Source of the DNA: Phoebastria nigripes
Taxonomy: Eukaryota > Chordata > Aves > Procellariiformes > Diomedeidae
NCBI GenBank assembly: GCA_035582835.1
Contig: JAYKAV010002673.1
Coordinates: 437,620-501,619 of the forward strand
DNA length: 64,000 nt
Direction of reading: 5' to 3'
How positions within the stretch are numbered: position 1 is the first letter of the stretch; every line of letters begins with the position of its first letter. The notes under the pieces are model-generated. The model saw nothing but the letters and a program-made list of their open reading frames with translations, did not search any database and was not told the origin of the DNA. Positions 1-10,826 of this stretch are shown in pieces. A program made the translations under genes and the position numbers.

Positions 1-127
1 TTTAATGAAGTATACACTGTCAACAACTTACTTACATATCGTACTGTGAATATCAGTGTTAGGATAGTTTCCCTCTCCAGCCAATAAGAAAAAGAGGCTT
101 CTTCAAAACCTTCCCTCAACCACTGTA

Positions 128-132
128 GTTTG
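128..132. repeat. Left target-site duplication of the solo LTR
   Basis: The 5-bp word GTTTG directly precedes the TG start of the LTR and recurs directly after its CA end at 1,085-1,089. A 5-bp duplication is typical of ERVL-type (class III) integrations, and some class I elements also make one. Confidence 0.8.
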
Positions 133-1084
133 TGTGGTGGGTTGACCCTGGCTGGATGCCAGGTGCCCACCAAAGCCGCTCTATCACTTCCCTCCTCAGC
201 TGAACAGCAGAGAGAAAATATAATGAAAGGCTCGTGGGTCGAGATAAGGACAGGGAGAGATCACTCACCAATTACCGTCACGGGCAAAACAGACTCNACT
301 TGGGGAAATTAGTTTTATTTATTACCCATCAAATCAGAGTAGGATAATGAGAAATAAAAACAAATCTTAAAAACACCTTCCCCCCACCCCTCCNTTCTTC
401 CCAGGCTCAACTTCACTCCCGATTTCTCTACCTCCTCCCCCCAAGCGGCGCAGGTGGATGGGGAATGGGAGTTGCGGTCAGTTCATCACACGTTGTCTCT
501 GTNGCTCCTTCCTCCTCAGGGGAGGACTCCTCACACTCTTCCCCTGCCCCAGCATGGGGTCCCTCCCACGGGAGACAGTCCTCCCAGGAGCCTGCTTCAG
601 TGTGGGCTTCCCATGGGGTCACAGTCTCCTCCGGGCATCCACCTGCTCCGGCATGGGGTCCTCCACGGGCTGCAGGTGGATATGTGCTCCACCGTGGACC
701 TCCATGGGCCGCAGGGNGACAGCCTGCCTCACCACGGTCTTCACCACNGGCTGCAGGGGAATCCCTGCTCTGGTGCCTGGAGCACCTCCTCCCCTCCTTC
801 CTCTCTGACCTTTGTGTCTGCAGAGTTGTTTCTCTCACATATNNTCACTCCTCTCTCTGGCTGCAATTGCTGTTGCGCAGCAGTTTTTTCCCCCTTCTTA
901 AATATGTTATCACAGAGGTGCTACCACCNTCGCTGATGGGTTTGGCCTTGGCCAGTGGTGGGTCCGTCTTGGAGCCAGCTGGCATTGGCTCCATCGGACA
1001 TGGGGGAAGCTTCTAGCAGCTTCTCACAGAAGCCACCCCTGTAGCCCCCCCAATACCAAAAGCTTGCCACGCAAACCCAATGCA
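133..1084 (-). mobile_element. Solo LTR of an avian endogenous retrovirus, probably ERVL-like
   Basis: A 952-bp unit starts TGTGGTGGGTTGACC and ends AATGCA, so it has the TG...CA termini of an LTR. It is flanked by the 5-bp repeat GTTTG. I recognise the sequence as a widespread avian LTR type. The sense strand is inferred to be minus. On that strand there is a CCAAT box (complement of 984-988), a TATA-like ATATTTAAG about 80 bp further on (complement of 897-905), and overlapping AATAAA signals (complement of 314-323) followed by about 180 bp of U5-like sequence. The middle (about 550-760) is built from roughly 35-bp imperfect repeats containing variants of GCTCCGGCATGGGGTCC. No gag, pol or env sequence is adjacent, so this is the product of LTR-LTR recombination. 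Open frames inside it on both strands follow from its GC-rich repeats and are not genes. The family (ERVL versus another class) is less certain than the LTR call. Confidence 0.85.
550..760. repeat. Imperfect ~35-bp tandem repeats inside the LTR
   Basis: About five degenerate units share a core like TGCTCCGGCATGGGGTCCTC followed by CACGGGCTGCAG. They make both strands GC-rich and open, which explains the overlapping open frames of 110-180 codons here. Confidence 0.6.
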
Positions 1085-1089
1085 GTTTG
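1085..1089. repeat. Right target-site duplication of the solo LTR
   Basis: GTTTG follows the terminal CA of the LTR and matches 128-132 exactly. Confidence 0.8.
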
Positions 1090-2479
1090 ATGGCCTGAAT
1101 TTCCATACAACTGCTTTCTGTAGCTAAGAAGGGAGGGTGGCTAAGATGCCTAAACTAGGGATCTAAGTACCCCTTCTAGCTACAAAAAATCAAGGGAAAA
1201 GGTCTATGTGGCTTCCATGGCTATTCAGTGAAGAGCCATTCAGTTTTTTGCAGCCATTTCCCAGCTGTGACCCTAGATCTCAACATTCAAAAAATTTTCT
1301 ATAAGTTCTTAGCACTAAAGCAAAACTGCAAAGAAAACTCATATTTCACATTTGAGTAACATGCAGCACAAGACACATTTTCCTGACACTCATTAGCTTA
1401 ATGTGCAATTAAAAAAAACCCACTGTTTTTATTGGTAATATAAAGTAGAGCAGAGAAAATGAAGACATATTCTAAAAATTCTGGAATAAAGCATCTGTCT
1501 CAGAGCTCATCTACTTCTTTAATATACCATTAAAATCCACTCTTTACTAGTCTTTGCTTAGATCATTTCATGTGAACAGCTTCAAACCTTTCTTTAATCC
1601 CAGCCATCTTCAGCAGCTTGCCATATTGTTCTTTGCATTGTTCTGGTGAAATCCATTTCACACACAAAAAAAGGGGGAGGTTGCCTTGTAGAATTATTTT
1701 GATTTTTACTGAACCAATTTAAATTTGATTTTTTGTCATTTGAATTAAGGAAACATTCCCTGCCCCCAAAACTAGACACATTCTGTCTTTTGGAAATTGC
1801 AGAAGGCTGCACAGGAACACTTTCAGTGGGGACTACCAGCAAAGCATCAGGATGTGATGAAACGGGGGATTAACNTTTCTGAGATTGGGACGCTGTTGCT
1901 AGGGCTCCCAGCACAATAGAACCTTTCTTATTGTTGCGCTCCCTTGCTGTTATCAGAGTATAAATATCAAAGAAATATTGTTAATTCTGCAGTATGTTGT
2001 TGCAGGATTCAAAATATCCCAGAAGGATTTCAAACCAACATGAGCGAGACTACTCTAGAGGTAACAGGCACTTTGTACTGAAGTACATTAATCTCTCCAG
2101 CATGATGAAAGTTTTTGTATACAATTATCCTAGGTGATTTAAAAAAAAAAAAAAAATAGAAAGGTGTGTGTGATTCTAAGTCAAAGTGAGGTACTATAAA
2201 ATTGTAATGTGTTTATTTTTTGGTTTTATATTTGACTATCACTCCCTCCTCTTTGTATTCACAACCCTTGTTCCATCTTTTATGCCTGTGTATGAGCCCG
2301 GTTATGTGTATCTATGTGTTTAAGCATGTAGTTATCTTTCTACACTCTTAAATCGTTCCTTTGCCGGAACAAAATGAGCTCTATGCAGAACATCAGGCAT
2401 CTGTGTAAATGGCTGGCGGCTGTCAGCCTAGGTGTGAAGTCCTCTGTGGAGCATGGGCTTCTTTGTATGGAGGTGAAGC

Positions 2480-2720
2480 CTCTAAATGCCAAGATGAAAG
2501 CACGGCCAAATGAGCTACAAAATGTTTCCAGTAACATCATTAAGGAGCGAGTAGCTAAACATTTCCACATGATTATCATAAAATGTTTCACCAATCAATA
2601 TTTGCAAGTTTAAGTGCCAAACTGTAATTAGAGGCTAAAGGCCAGTAGCCAGGTGCCATGCGGTAGCTGCGATTAGTTCTGTGCCCAGCTGTAGCCTGAG
2701 ACAGCCCTTGCCCTGCCAGT
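2480..2720. promoter_or_regulatory. Candidate conserved non-coding element
   Basis: The block holds three copies of AAATGTTT within 70 bp: direct at 2,520-2,527, inverted at 2,557-2,564 and direct at 2,581-2,588. A homeodomain-type TAATTAG lies at 2,625-2,631. Simple repeats and transposon signatures are absent. This texture resembles vertebrate developmental enhancers. Conservation itself cannot be seen from one sequence, so this is inference only. Confidence 0.25.
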
Positions 2721-3399
2721 CCGTGCTTACTCAAATGGCTGGGGGAGCTCGGGGCAGAAAAGGAAAAGGTTGCCAAGTGCTTAAAATCTTACAAAATATT
2801 TGGCTCGTGCAGTGTGGGTCTGAATTGCCAATAATGCTCGGTAACTTTATATTCACTTACAGGAGAAATGTCACACCCAGTAAAAGGAAAACAAATGCCA
2901 CTGAGGCATTCGGTTTCGGTGTTGCCGAGCTGCCTTCTATTTGTCTTCTAGAGCTTAGGAGGAATAGGACTGGAAATGTGAACTAATATCACAAAATGAA
3001 CATCCCAGAGTTCTGTGGTATCAATACGAGCATGCATCCAGACACTGCTGCTGCTGACCAAACTCTACTTTTTTCCAGCTCAGAATTCTAAAAACAGGGA
3101 AAGTCCCCAAATTATGGAAGTATTTATTTCCTGGAAGGAGCCTTAGATGATTCTGGTAGCAAAGAACCTAGGGGCAACTGTGAAGCTGTTGGTAGGATGA
3201 AAGGAGCAATTTTCTTTGAGTGGTAAAGAGCTTCTTCCTCTTTTTTGCTGTCTCTGTCACTTAACCCATCCTCCTTGGTACATTGCACATGCCACTTGCC
3301 CTGCCTGGTAGGGTAGCGGTCATAAGACAATGAGCACTAATGAGTTTCTGCAGTGAATGATATGACTTGGCTGACCCATTTAAATATTACAAGCCGCCA

Positions 3400-3660
3400 C
3401 TTGAATAATGAATGATAAAGAAAATGAAGGCAACCTGTTCTTAGCACTTTGGCCTTTGAATGTCTGAAGTTGCTTGCTATTAGTTTTGTCATTTAGCGAA
3501 CGTATAGCGCAGCCAGCAGAAATCAGCAGACAGTAAAAATGACGAAAGTTGTTTCAATGCACAATGTATTACTTACTTTGAAAACTGTCTGGTCTCCATT
3601 GGTTTTGCAGTAATTTTTTTTCATGACACTGTTATGTAGCTAAATAATCTGTTTTGACTA
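3400..3660. promoter_or_regulatory. Candidate conserved non-coding element
   Basis: This is a repeat-free stretch of mixed composition, with AATAATGAATGATAAAG near 3,400 and unusual CpG words (AGCGAACGTATAGCGCAGCC) near 3,496-3,516 in otherwise CpG-poor DNA. Retained CpGs outside GC-rich DNA can mark constraint. The evidence is weak and no function is assigned. Confidence 0.18.
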
Positions 3661-4806
3661 TTTAAGTATATAGACTTGTGGGAAGAGCACTTCAAAATGA
3701 ACTTGTCAGNGTTATTTTTGTTCTGTTCCCCTTCAGAAACAGCTGTGAAATTTTTGGATGCAGTATTGAAAATAACATAAGTAACGAAAGTGAGTTGTCA
3801 TGAGCAGACCTGTGTGATTTTAAAATTTGCCATAAAAGTACTGGTTAGGTTGATTCAAACCTATTTTAAAATTCTAGTCACATTTCCCAAATAGTTTTGA
3901 ACAAATGAAATATCAGAAATTTTGAAAGAAACCTTCCAGATTTTTTTTTTCAGAACATATCTCCAAAAAAAATTTCAATGCTAGTTAGATAAACCTGGAG
4001 GCAAAATGGAGGAAGAAATAGTAAATATTTATTGGTCAAAGAAAGAACTAAAATGTCTTCTAAAATGTTAAAGTGCTTGCCTGGGAAGTGAGAGGTTTGT
4101 GTTTCAGTTCATGCTCCCTTTGCTATTAAATGTTTAATGAAAAATGAAAAAGCTCCAGTAGAAAAGAATGAGAAAGCCTTAACACATAATCTCATATAGT
4201 CCAACAAAGAGGGTGTTCAATGATATACCTATTATGAAATCAGTTCTTCGTTTTTATTAAAAGTGTTCTTAGTTAAATATTTTGCTTATCCACATTGTTT
4301 TGATTTGATAACTATATTGACAAAATTGTTTGAGGTCAATTTGGAAAAAAAAAAAATTATTTTTATTTGAGTACCAACCGAAAGCCAACCACGGTCATAT
4401 CCATAGCTGTAAGTATAAAATATTCTTAATAAGGAAAGAATTCTTTATACTCCCACCAAGAAAGAAGCAGAGCTAACTGATAGAAGAAACAGGCTTTTTA
4501 CATCCAAGTGTCTGCCATCTAAATATCCTGCTGCTTACCAGAACTCATGAAAAGCTGATTTCTTTGGTTTGCTATGAGTTCATGAGCATAGAAACTATAG
4601 CCAAGGGACAGTTGCTTTCATGGGCAGCACTAGAATGGTTTCACTCTTTTAATACACCGCTTTTTACTTTAGGGTTGGTGGGGGGTGGTTGTTTGGTTTT
4701 TTTAATATTGGATTTTGTCATGCTGTTTTGAGTTTTTTCCTCATAACATTTCAAACTGATTAATGGACTTTTATCCATCAGAATCATATGAATTTGAAGA
4801 CAATAT

Positions 4807-6531
4807 GAAAAATGTTTCTATAAATACATTAGCAACGAAAGAAGGGCTAAGGAGAATCTCCATCCTTTATTGGATGCTGGGGGAAACATAGTGACAAAGG
4901 ATGAGGAAAAGGCTGAGGTACTCAATGCCTTCTTTGTCTCAGTCTTTAATGGTAAGACCAGTTGTTCTCTAGGTACNCAGCCCCCTGAGCTGGAAAACAG
5001 GGACAGGGAGCAGAATGAAACCCCCATAATCCAAGGGGAAATGGTTAGGGACCTGCTACGCCACTTAGACACACACAAGTCTATGGGGCTGGATGGGATC
5101 CACCCAAGGGTACTGAGGGAGCTGGCAGAAGTGCTCACCAAGCCACTTTCCATCATTTATCAGCAGTCCTGGCTAACTGGGGAGGTCCTAGTTGACTGGA
5201 AGTTAGCAAATGTGATGCCCATCTACAAGAAGGGCCAGAAGGAGGGTCCAGGGAACTACAGGCCTGTCAGTCTGACCTCGGTGCCAGGGAAGGTTATGGA
5301 GCAGATCATCCTGAGTGCCATCACGCGGCACATACAGGACAACCAGGTGATCAGGCCCAGCCAGCATGGGTTCATGAAAGGCAGGTCCTGCTTGACTAAC
5401 CTGATCTCCTTCTATGACAAGGTNACCNNCTTAGTGGATGANGGAAAGGCTGTGGATGTTGTCTACCTAGACTTTAGTAAAGCCTTTGACACCATTTCCC
5501 ACAGTATTCTCCTGGAGAAACTGGCTGCTCATGGCTTGGACAGGCGTACTCTTTGCTGGGTAAAATACTGGCTGGACAGCTGGGCCCAAAGAGTTGTGGT
5601 GAATGGAGTTAACTCCAGTTGGCAGCCAGTTACAAGCGGTGTNCCCCAGGGCTCAATATTGGGGCCAGTTCTGTTTAATATCTTTATCAATGATCTGGAC
5701 GAGGGGATCGAGTGCACCCTCAGTAAGTTTGCTGACGACACCAAGTTGGGCGGGAGTGTCGATCTGCTCGAGGGTAGGAAGGCTCTGCAGAGGGACCTGG
5801 ACAGGCTGGATCGATGGGCCAAGGCCAATTGTATGAGGTTCAACAAGGCCAAGTGTCGGGTCCTGCACTTGGGTCACAACAACCCCATGCAACNCTACAG
5901 GCTTGGGGAAGAGTGGCTGGAAAGNTGCCTGGCGGAAAAGGACCTGGGGGTGTTGGTTGACAACCGGCTGAATATGACCCGGCAGTGTGCCCACGTGGCC
6001 AAGAAGGCCAACGGCATCCTGGCTTGTATCAGAAATAGTGTGGCCAGCAGGAGTAGGGAAGTGATTGTCTCCCTGTACTCGGCACTGGTGAGGCCGCACC
6101 TGGAACACTGTGTTCAGTTTTGGGCCCCTCACTACAAGAAAGACATTGAGGTGCTGGAGCGTGTCCAGAGGAGGGCAACGAAGCTGGTAAAGGGTCTAGA
6201 GCACAAGTCTTATGAGGAGTGGCTGAGGGAACTGGGGTTATTTAGCCTGGAGAGGAGGAGGCTGAGGGGAGACCTTATTGCTCTCTGCAACTGCCTGAAA
6301 GGAGGTTGCAGCGAGGTGGGTGTCGGTCTCTTCTGCCAAGTAACAACTGATAGGACAAGAGGAAATGGCCTCAAGTTGTGCCAGGGGAGGTTTAGATTGG
6401 ATATTAGGAAAAATTTCTTCACCGCAAAGGTTGTCAAGCATTAGAACAAGCTGCCCAGGGAAGTGGTTAAGTCACCATCCCTGGAGGTATTTAAAAGATG
6501 TGTAGATGTGGTGCTTAGGGACATGGTTTAG
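4807..6531 (+). pseudogene. CR1 ORF2 fragment, reverse transcriptase, one in-frame stop
   Basis: This is the RNA-dependent DNA polymerase of a non-LTR retrotransposon, which copies its own RNA at a nicked target by target-primed reverse transcription. One frame runs from about 4,807 to TAG at 6,529-6,531. It contains the RT fingers region ([20 protein letters not shown]), the palm motif with the first catalytic aspartate (VVYLDFSKAFDT, D at 5,470-5,472), the PQGSILGP motif near 5,645, and the catalytic FADD box at 5,728-5,739. The C-terminal CR1 segment follows ([20 protein letters not shown]). The only interruption seen is TAG at 6,442-6,444, where other CR1 copies have tryptophan in the motif HWN.LPREVV. 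A G-to-A change explains it, and the frame stays open for another 28 codons. No frameshift is visible, which suggests a fairly young insertion. The first ATG (4,870) is internal, and the upstream half of the protein is absent. It cannot be autonomous. Confidence 0.92.
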
Positions 6532-6618
6532 TGGTGGACTTGGCAGTGTTAGGTTAACAGTTGGACTCGATGATCTTAAAGGTCTTTTCCAACCTAAACA
6601 ATTCTATGATTCTGTGAT
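6532..6618 (+). repeat. CR1 3' UTR and terminal octamer repeats
   Basis: A short 3' tail carries TTGGACTCGATGATCTTAAA and CTTTTCCAACCTAAAC and ends in ATTCTATGATTCTGTGAT. These terminal octamers, instead of a poly-A tail, are diagnostic of CR1 and mark its transcription sense as plus. Confidence 0.9.
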
Positions 6619-7215
6619 TTTATTTAGACAATTTTAGACAAAAATATTTCCAATGAACTTTGCTTTTATTGAGTGATGTGTTTTTGGGGAGGAGTGGTTA
6701 TTTGATTGTCATTTCGTCAGGTGGAAATATCGGTTCTATTAGCTTGGGGGGATGGTAGGGGGCATTAAATTTACTTTTGTATCTATTCATATTTCTCATC
6801 CAAGTTTGATTGATTTCCATGCCTTCCTACTGTGTTTTCTGTCTGCCTTCTCAATGTTTGTCTGTGGTAATTTGGACCATTTTCATTCTCTGCATCTCAC
6901 TCCCATGCCAACACTGAAGGAAGCATTTCTGTATGGCTTGGTCTCTGTCTTCTGTTTAGATAAAAAGCTCCTAGTGTTTGTTATTGTCCATAAATGAAAT
7001 GTTTCTTACCCATATCCTGAATGTAGGGTGATATTTATACTATCTCCGCTTCTGACTTATCAATACATTAGAATTAACTTCACACCTTAGTTTTGTTACT
7101 TATCTCTTTGTTTTGCACACTAGTGTTAAAGAGTTAGCTTGAAGTGTTTCCACAATATAGCTACTTAAGTTTCCTTAATTATTACCTAATACATGTACTA
7201 CCATCATTATATAAT

Positions 7216-7237
7216 ATTAATAATAATAATAATAATA
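7216..7237. repeat. (TAA)n microsatellite
   Basis: About seven TAA units in a row, AT-rich on both sides. Confidence 0.9.
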
Positions 7238-9559
7238 TTTCTTTCTGGGCAGGGAATTATTGTTATTACTGCAACACCTTCTAGTATGATCTTTGTGCTG
7301 TGGCTTGTAGTGGAAAGAAGTAATAATAGTGCTGGAAAGGGCCAAAATGCTTGGTTCTTGGAGGTATGCCAAGGGAAATAAATGTATGGTCACCTCTCTC
7401 TGCCAGGTAATCTTGCTGGTGCTGACTGGGACATAGAAGAAATTATTCCAGTCAAGTCCCTTTCAGTTGCGATGTTTGTGTTGGCAGAGAAACAGTCTCA
7501 AATGCATATTTATCCCAAGAACTAGTATCCTGAAGTTTTGCACTTCTGCTTATTTTTAGTGTGATTTACATGTGAGAGACACAGAAGAAACAGAAGTCAA
7601 CGTGCCTTACGCAGCCTCTGCCATTCATATACAGATTTAGACAGTTGTTTGCAAACTTGGCTTGTTGCACGTCTGCCCAAGCTTCTTCTGATGAGGAGAT
7701 AACACCACTCTTGGAAGTGGTTTAGCTTAACGCTGGAAGTTACATTGCTAAGTGACTTTGTCATCAATTTATTCTTTTTCCAGCTAACTAAGATCTTCTG
7801 GGAGAAACATGAAAGAAATCAGGTATCAGATGTTCTCCATGGACAAGACAAGGAAATGCACTTAACAGTTTACTTGCTTTCTTTAAAATATTCCTGTCCA
7901 CTCTTCTAGGTTGAAACAAATCACACTAATTTCCTTCACCTTCCTTGCTTCTTATGGATGAAGAACTTATTCTACTTGTGTGAATATCTTTCATGATGTG
8001 TAATTCAGCTCAACTTTTGGCAGTTCTCACATTTCTCAGTCTCAGGTGATATACATCTAGGAATTAAAATCTCTCATTAAGGGCATAACTTTTAGTATTT
8101 ATTCATCTCTACAGTCACATTACAGAGATCCTTGATCCATATATACATTTAACCCTCAGGGTTTATCACTGGTTCATCAAATTGTCTCAGGAGAATTTTT
8201 TTAACATCCTTTCCTATGGATCCTCCAACATCTAATCTTCTACTGAATCTTCATTCACCTGAGCCCTCTTCAGCTAGGTTTTAACACTATGGTGATTCAG
8301 AAGCCTCTCCAGGTCACTTCACTTCTCCACTCTTCCATTTGTCACTTAAGTCATCCACATCGCACCTCAGTATCCCAGACACCTGCATGGTGTCAATCTT
8401 TCAAGAAAAACTGTTTTTACCTGATTGCGTATCTGTAACTGGAAGTCAAATCTTTCTTAACATAACCAATCCCTGTTGTTTGTTTTTATTTTTTCTTGCT
8501 ATGCATTTACATTCCTCTCTTGGGAATGGGATGAATTCCAGAGAGATAACTTAAACCTTCTCTTCTTTGATCAGTCTAGCCTAGTGTAGACAACCTTGAC
8601 CCGCTCCAGTGTAAGTACTTGTCCTGATGCCAAGAACACTCAGTAGGGTCCTCCCTGCTATTTTCAAGATCCTCTTAGTTCCAATCTTGTTTCTCAGTTC
8701 TTGTTTTCTCTACATCAGCTCCTGTGGTGGGATTTTAATTTTCTTTTTCCTAATAAGGGCCTCTTCCTGGTACCAGTTCTGGTTTTCTCTATACCAGCTA
8801 CCAAGGGCTCCTTGGCTGTCCATTCATCTCTTTTTGTTGGACTAAATGTGCTGTCTTCTCACTTGCCAACTTATCTTGTGCTCCTACCAATTCTTTTTCT
8901 TCTTCTCTGAAGCAAACCTGTTCTCTAGCTCTGAGTTCTCTCTTTCCCCACGCAGGCTGCACAGGCATGTGTCTCCAGGTTCACTTTCTTGTACTGGAGT
9001 TTGCTCTGTAGTTCTGTTATGCAGTACATTTGCTGAACATCGCTATGCCCAAAAGTCAAGAGATCTGTAACTCAAGCATATTGCCNAGAGTTACATCTTC
9101 CCTCTCTTGCACATCCTCAGATCCTGAAGTAAAGTCTACCACCATCTTTGGTTACGCTGCTTGTTTATTTGCCTCCTTTTTCATGAGTTCCAGCTGATGA
9201 CTCTTCAGCCAAAACCAGCTTCCAGCTTGGGTACTGGGGGAGGGGAGGAAATTATATCACTGGAGGTTTTAGTAAAGTTAAAGTAATTCAGCAGACTTGG
9301 GCTTTTCTGATAGGCTTTTCTTTTTTTCTTGATGAAGGCTCTGTCAAGCTCATGAATTCATATGTTCTGGAGTACTGAAGCAACTTGAATCATCGTAGCA
9401 CAAATGCATAAAGTTTTATCTATAGCTTTAATATTCATTATATGTACACTAATTTATATTTCTTTGGGGGGGAGGTGTTAAAAATAACCCTGGGATTTCT
9501 TTTTTCCTGCTTCATTTTCTTTCTTTCTTCCTGCTGCAGAAAAACTAGTATCAGGTTAA

Positions 9560-9850
9560 GATCTATGCAGCAATAAACCTTTGCCACTGGCGGGAATCTA
9601 GCAGTCACAAACAATTAGTTCTTTCTGTGAACGGTCCAAGGTTAATTTTAGCCTCCTAAACTGTCTCCTGCCAGATCTGATAAGTTTTCTCCTTTAGCTC
9701 CAGCTGTCTGGTCCCTGATGGGATTTGGCTACAAGGAGGATGGCATTATCAGCCCATTAACCATCACTGGCAGGAGAACTGTGATGCTGATGAATATTGA
9801 TCACCTGTTCCACGGGGTTATCAGATGATGCTGAGTGAACCTGATGCTTG
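9560..9850. promoter_or_regulatory. Candidate enhancer-like non-coding block with clustered GATA words
   Basis: Three GATA-type words lie within 150 bp: CTGATAAG at 9,677-9,684, TTATCAG at 9,746-9,752 and GTTATCAGA at 9,818-9,826. CCCATTAACC and AATATTGATCACCTG lie between and beside them. The block is free of simple repeats and recognisable transposon sequence. GATA words are short and occur by chance, so only comparative or chromatin data could confirm a regulatory role. Confidence 0.25.
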
Positions 9851-10793
9851 ATTGTTTCTGTGGGCAGCTTTTATTTTTTACTGGCTGATGTCACTTCTCT
9901 CCCTGGCTCTGCCCGTGGAGGAGAGAGCAATGCAGCAGGGCATCTCTGCTTTTGCCATCAACAGGTTATGTTTGACTGCAGAAAGGGATTGGAGTGAATG
10001 CTTTCCCCTGCCTGGGTCAAAGTCCGGATATGACCCATGCAGCTGTCTGACTCCCTTATCACACAGCTTTGCAAAATGTTTTTGTTAGTGAAGCAGGAGA
10101 GTCCCAGCAGGTTAGAAAGGATTGGGAATGGACTTTCAGGCACCGGAGGGATCTGTGTGGTACTCTCTAAATTGTGGATGGCTTGCACTAGAGTTGTGAC
10201 TTAGCTGTGTCTGTGGGGGGTAGGTATAAAAGACGTGGAAGGTCTATCGGTGAGACCCAGCCCAATGGGACAGCAGTGTGCAACCCAGCTTCCTGCAGAC
10301 ACTTGAAATCAGAGGGTGCACCTGGTTGTTTTGTTTTTCAGAGCAGACAATTATGATAAAAAAATCTATATAATGCCAGTGTTTTCTTCCTAGCCAAAGT
10401 AATATTACTCAGGGCTCTGGAGGCTAAACAATACTTGTTTGGGGTTTTTTTCTAAAACAAACAGTCTGGAAAAAATAAATATTATATTTCCTTTCAAGAT
10501 GCAGCAACAGAAATTCTGGGACTAAAACCAGGACCAACAAAATATTTATCAATACATAAAATATTTAGTCTATTAATCAAGTTAAAATTTGATAAACTCT
10601 TTATTTTGGTTATTATTTACCCATTTATTTTATTACTTTGGCAGTTGCAATTCATTCAAGAGACATTTGGGGGAAAAAAAAACAAAACAGGATCATCATA
10701 TTAAGATAGATATTGAACAGATATTTCCTAGGAGTAAGTGGTACCTTGGAATAAAGATGAAAGAAGAAAATGTGGTTTAGTATTACCTTATGG

Positions 10794-10826
10794 AAAAGAA
10801 GAAGAAGAAAAAAAAAAAAAAAAAGA
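10794..10826. repeat. GAA/A-rich low-complexity tract
   Basis: Several GAA units run into an uninterrupted A run of about 17 bases. Confidence 0.85.

Larger units (their letters stand above)
1090..4800. other. Intergenic DNA without a recognisable gene
   Basis: No open frame here resembles a known protein. The stretch holds short A or T runs (for example 2,142-2,156) and two blocks, 2,480-2,720 and 3,400-3,660, that look more constrained than their surroundings and are listed separately. Confidence 0.6.
4807..6618 (+). mobile_element. 5'-truncated CR1 LINE
   Basis: The element carries the C-terminal two thirds of a CR1 ORF2, a short 3' UTR, and the CR1 hallmark 3' end of 8-bp repeats (ATTCTATG ATTCTGTG, about 6,601-6,616). 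CR1 copies are usually truncated at the 5' end by incomplete reverse transcription. This one begins in the linker between the endonuclease and reverse-transcriptase domains. ORF1, the endonuclease and the 5' UTR are missing. Similarity to CR1 ORF2 is recognisable from about 4,807, so the exact 5' edge is uncertain by some 15 bp. No clear target-site duplication is seen, as is usual for CR1. About eight single Ns fall inside it. Confidence 0.95.

Noticed and set aside
428..1016. Open frames of 110-185 codons on both strands
   Set aside because: They lie wholly inside the solo LTR and arise from its GC-rich internal repeats. Several contain Ns, and none resembles a protein.
5529..6132. Antisense and alternative frames within the CR1
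   Set aside because: They are shadows of the true reverse-transcriptase frame, which alone carries recognised motifs.
8150..9070. Several hydrophobic frames that look like membrane proteins
   Set aside because: Pyrimidine-rich DNA translates into Leu/Phe/Ser-rich strings, and no start context or conserved motif supports a gene.
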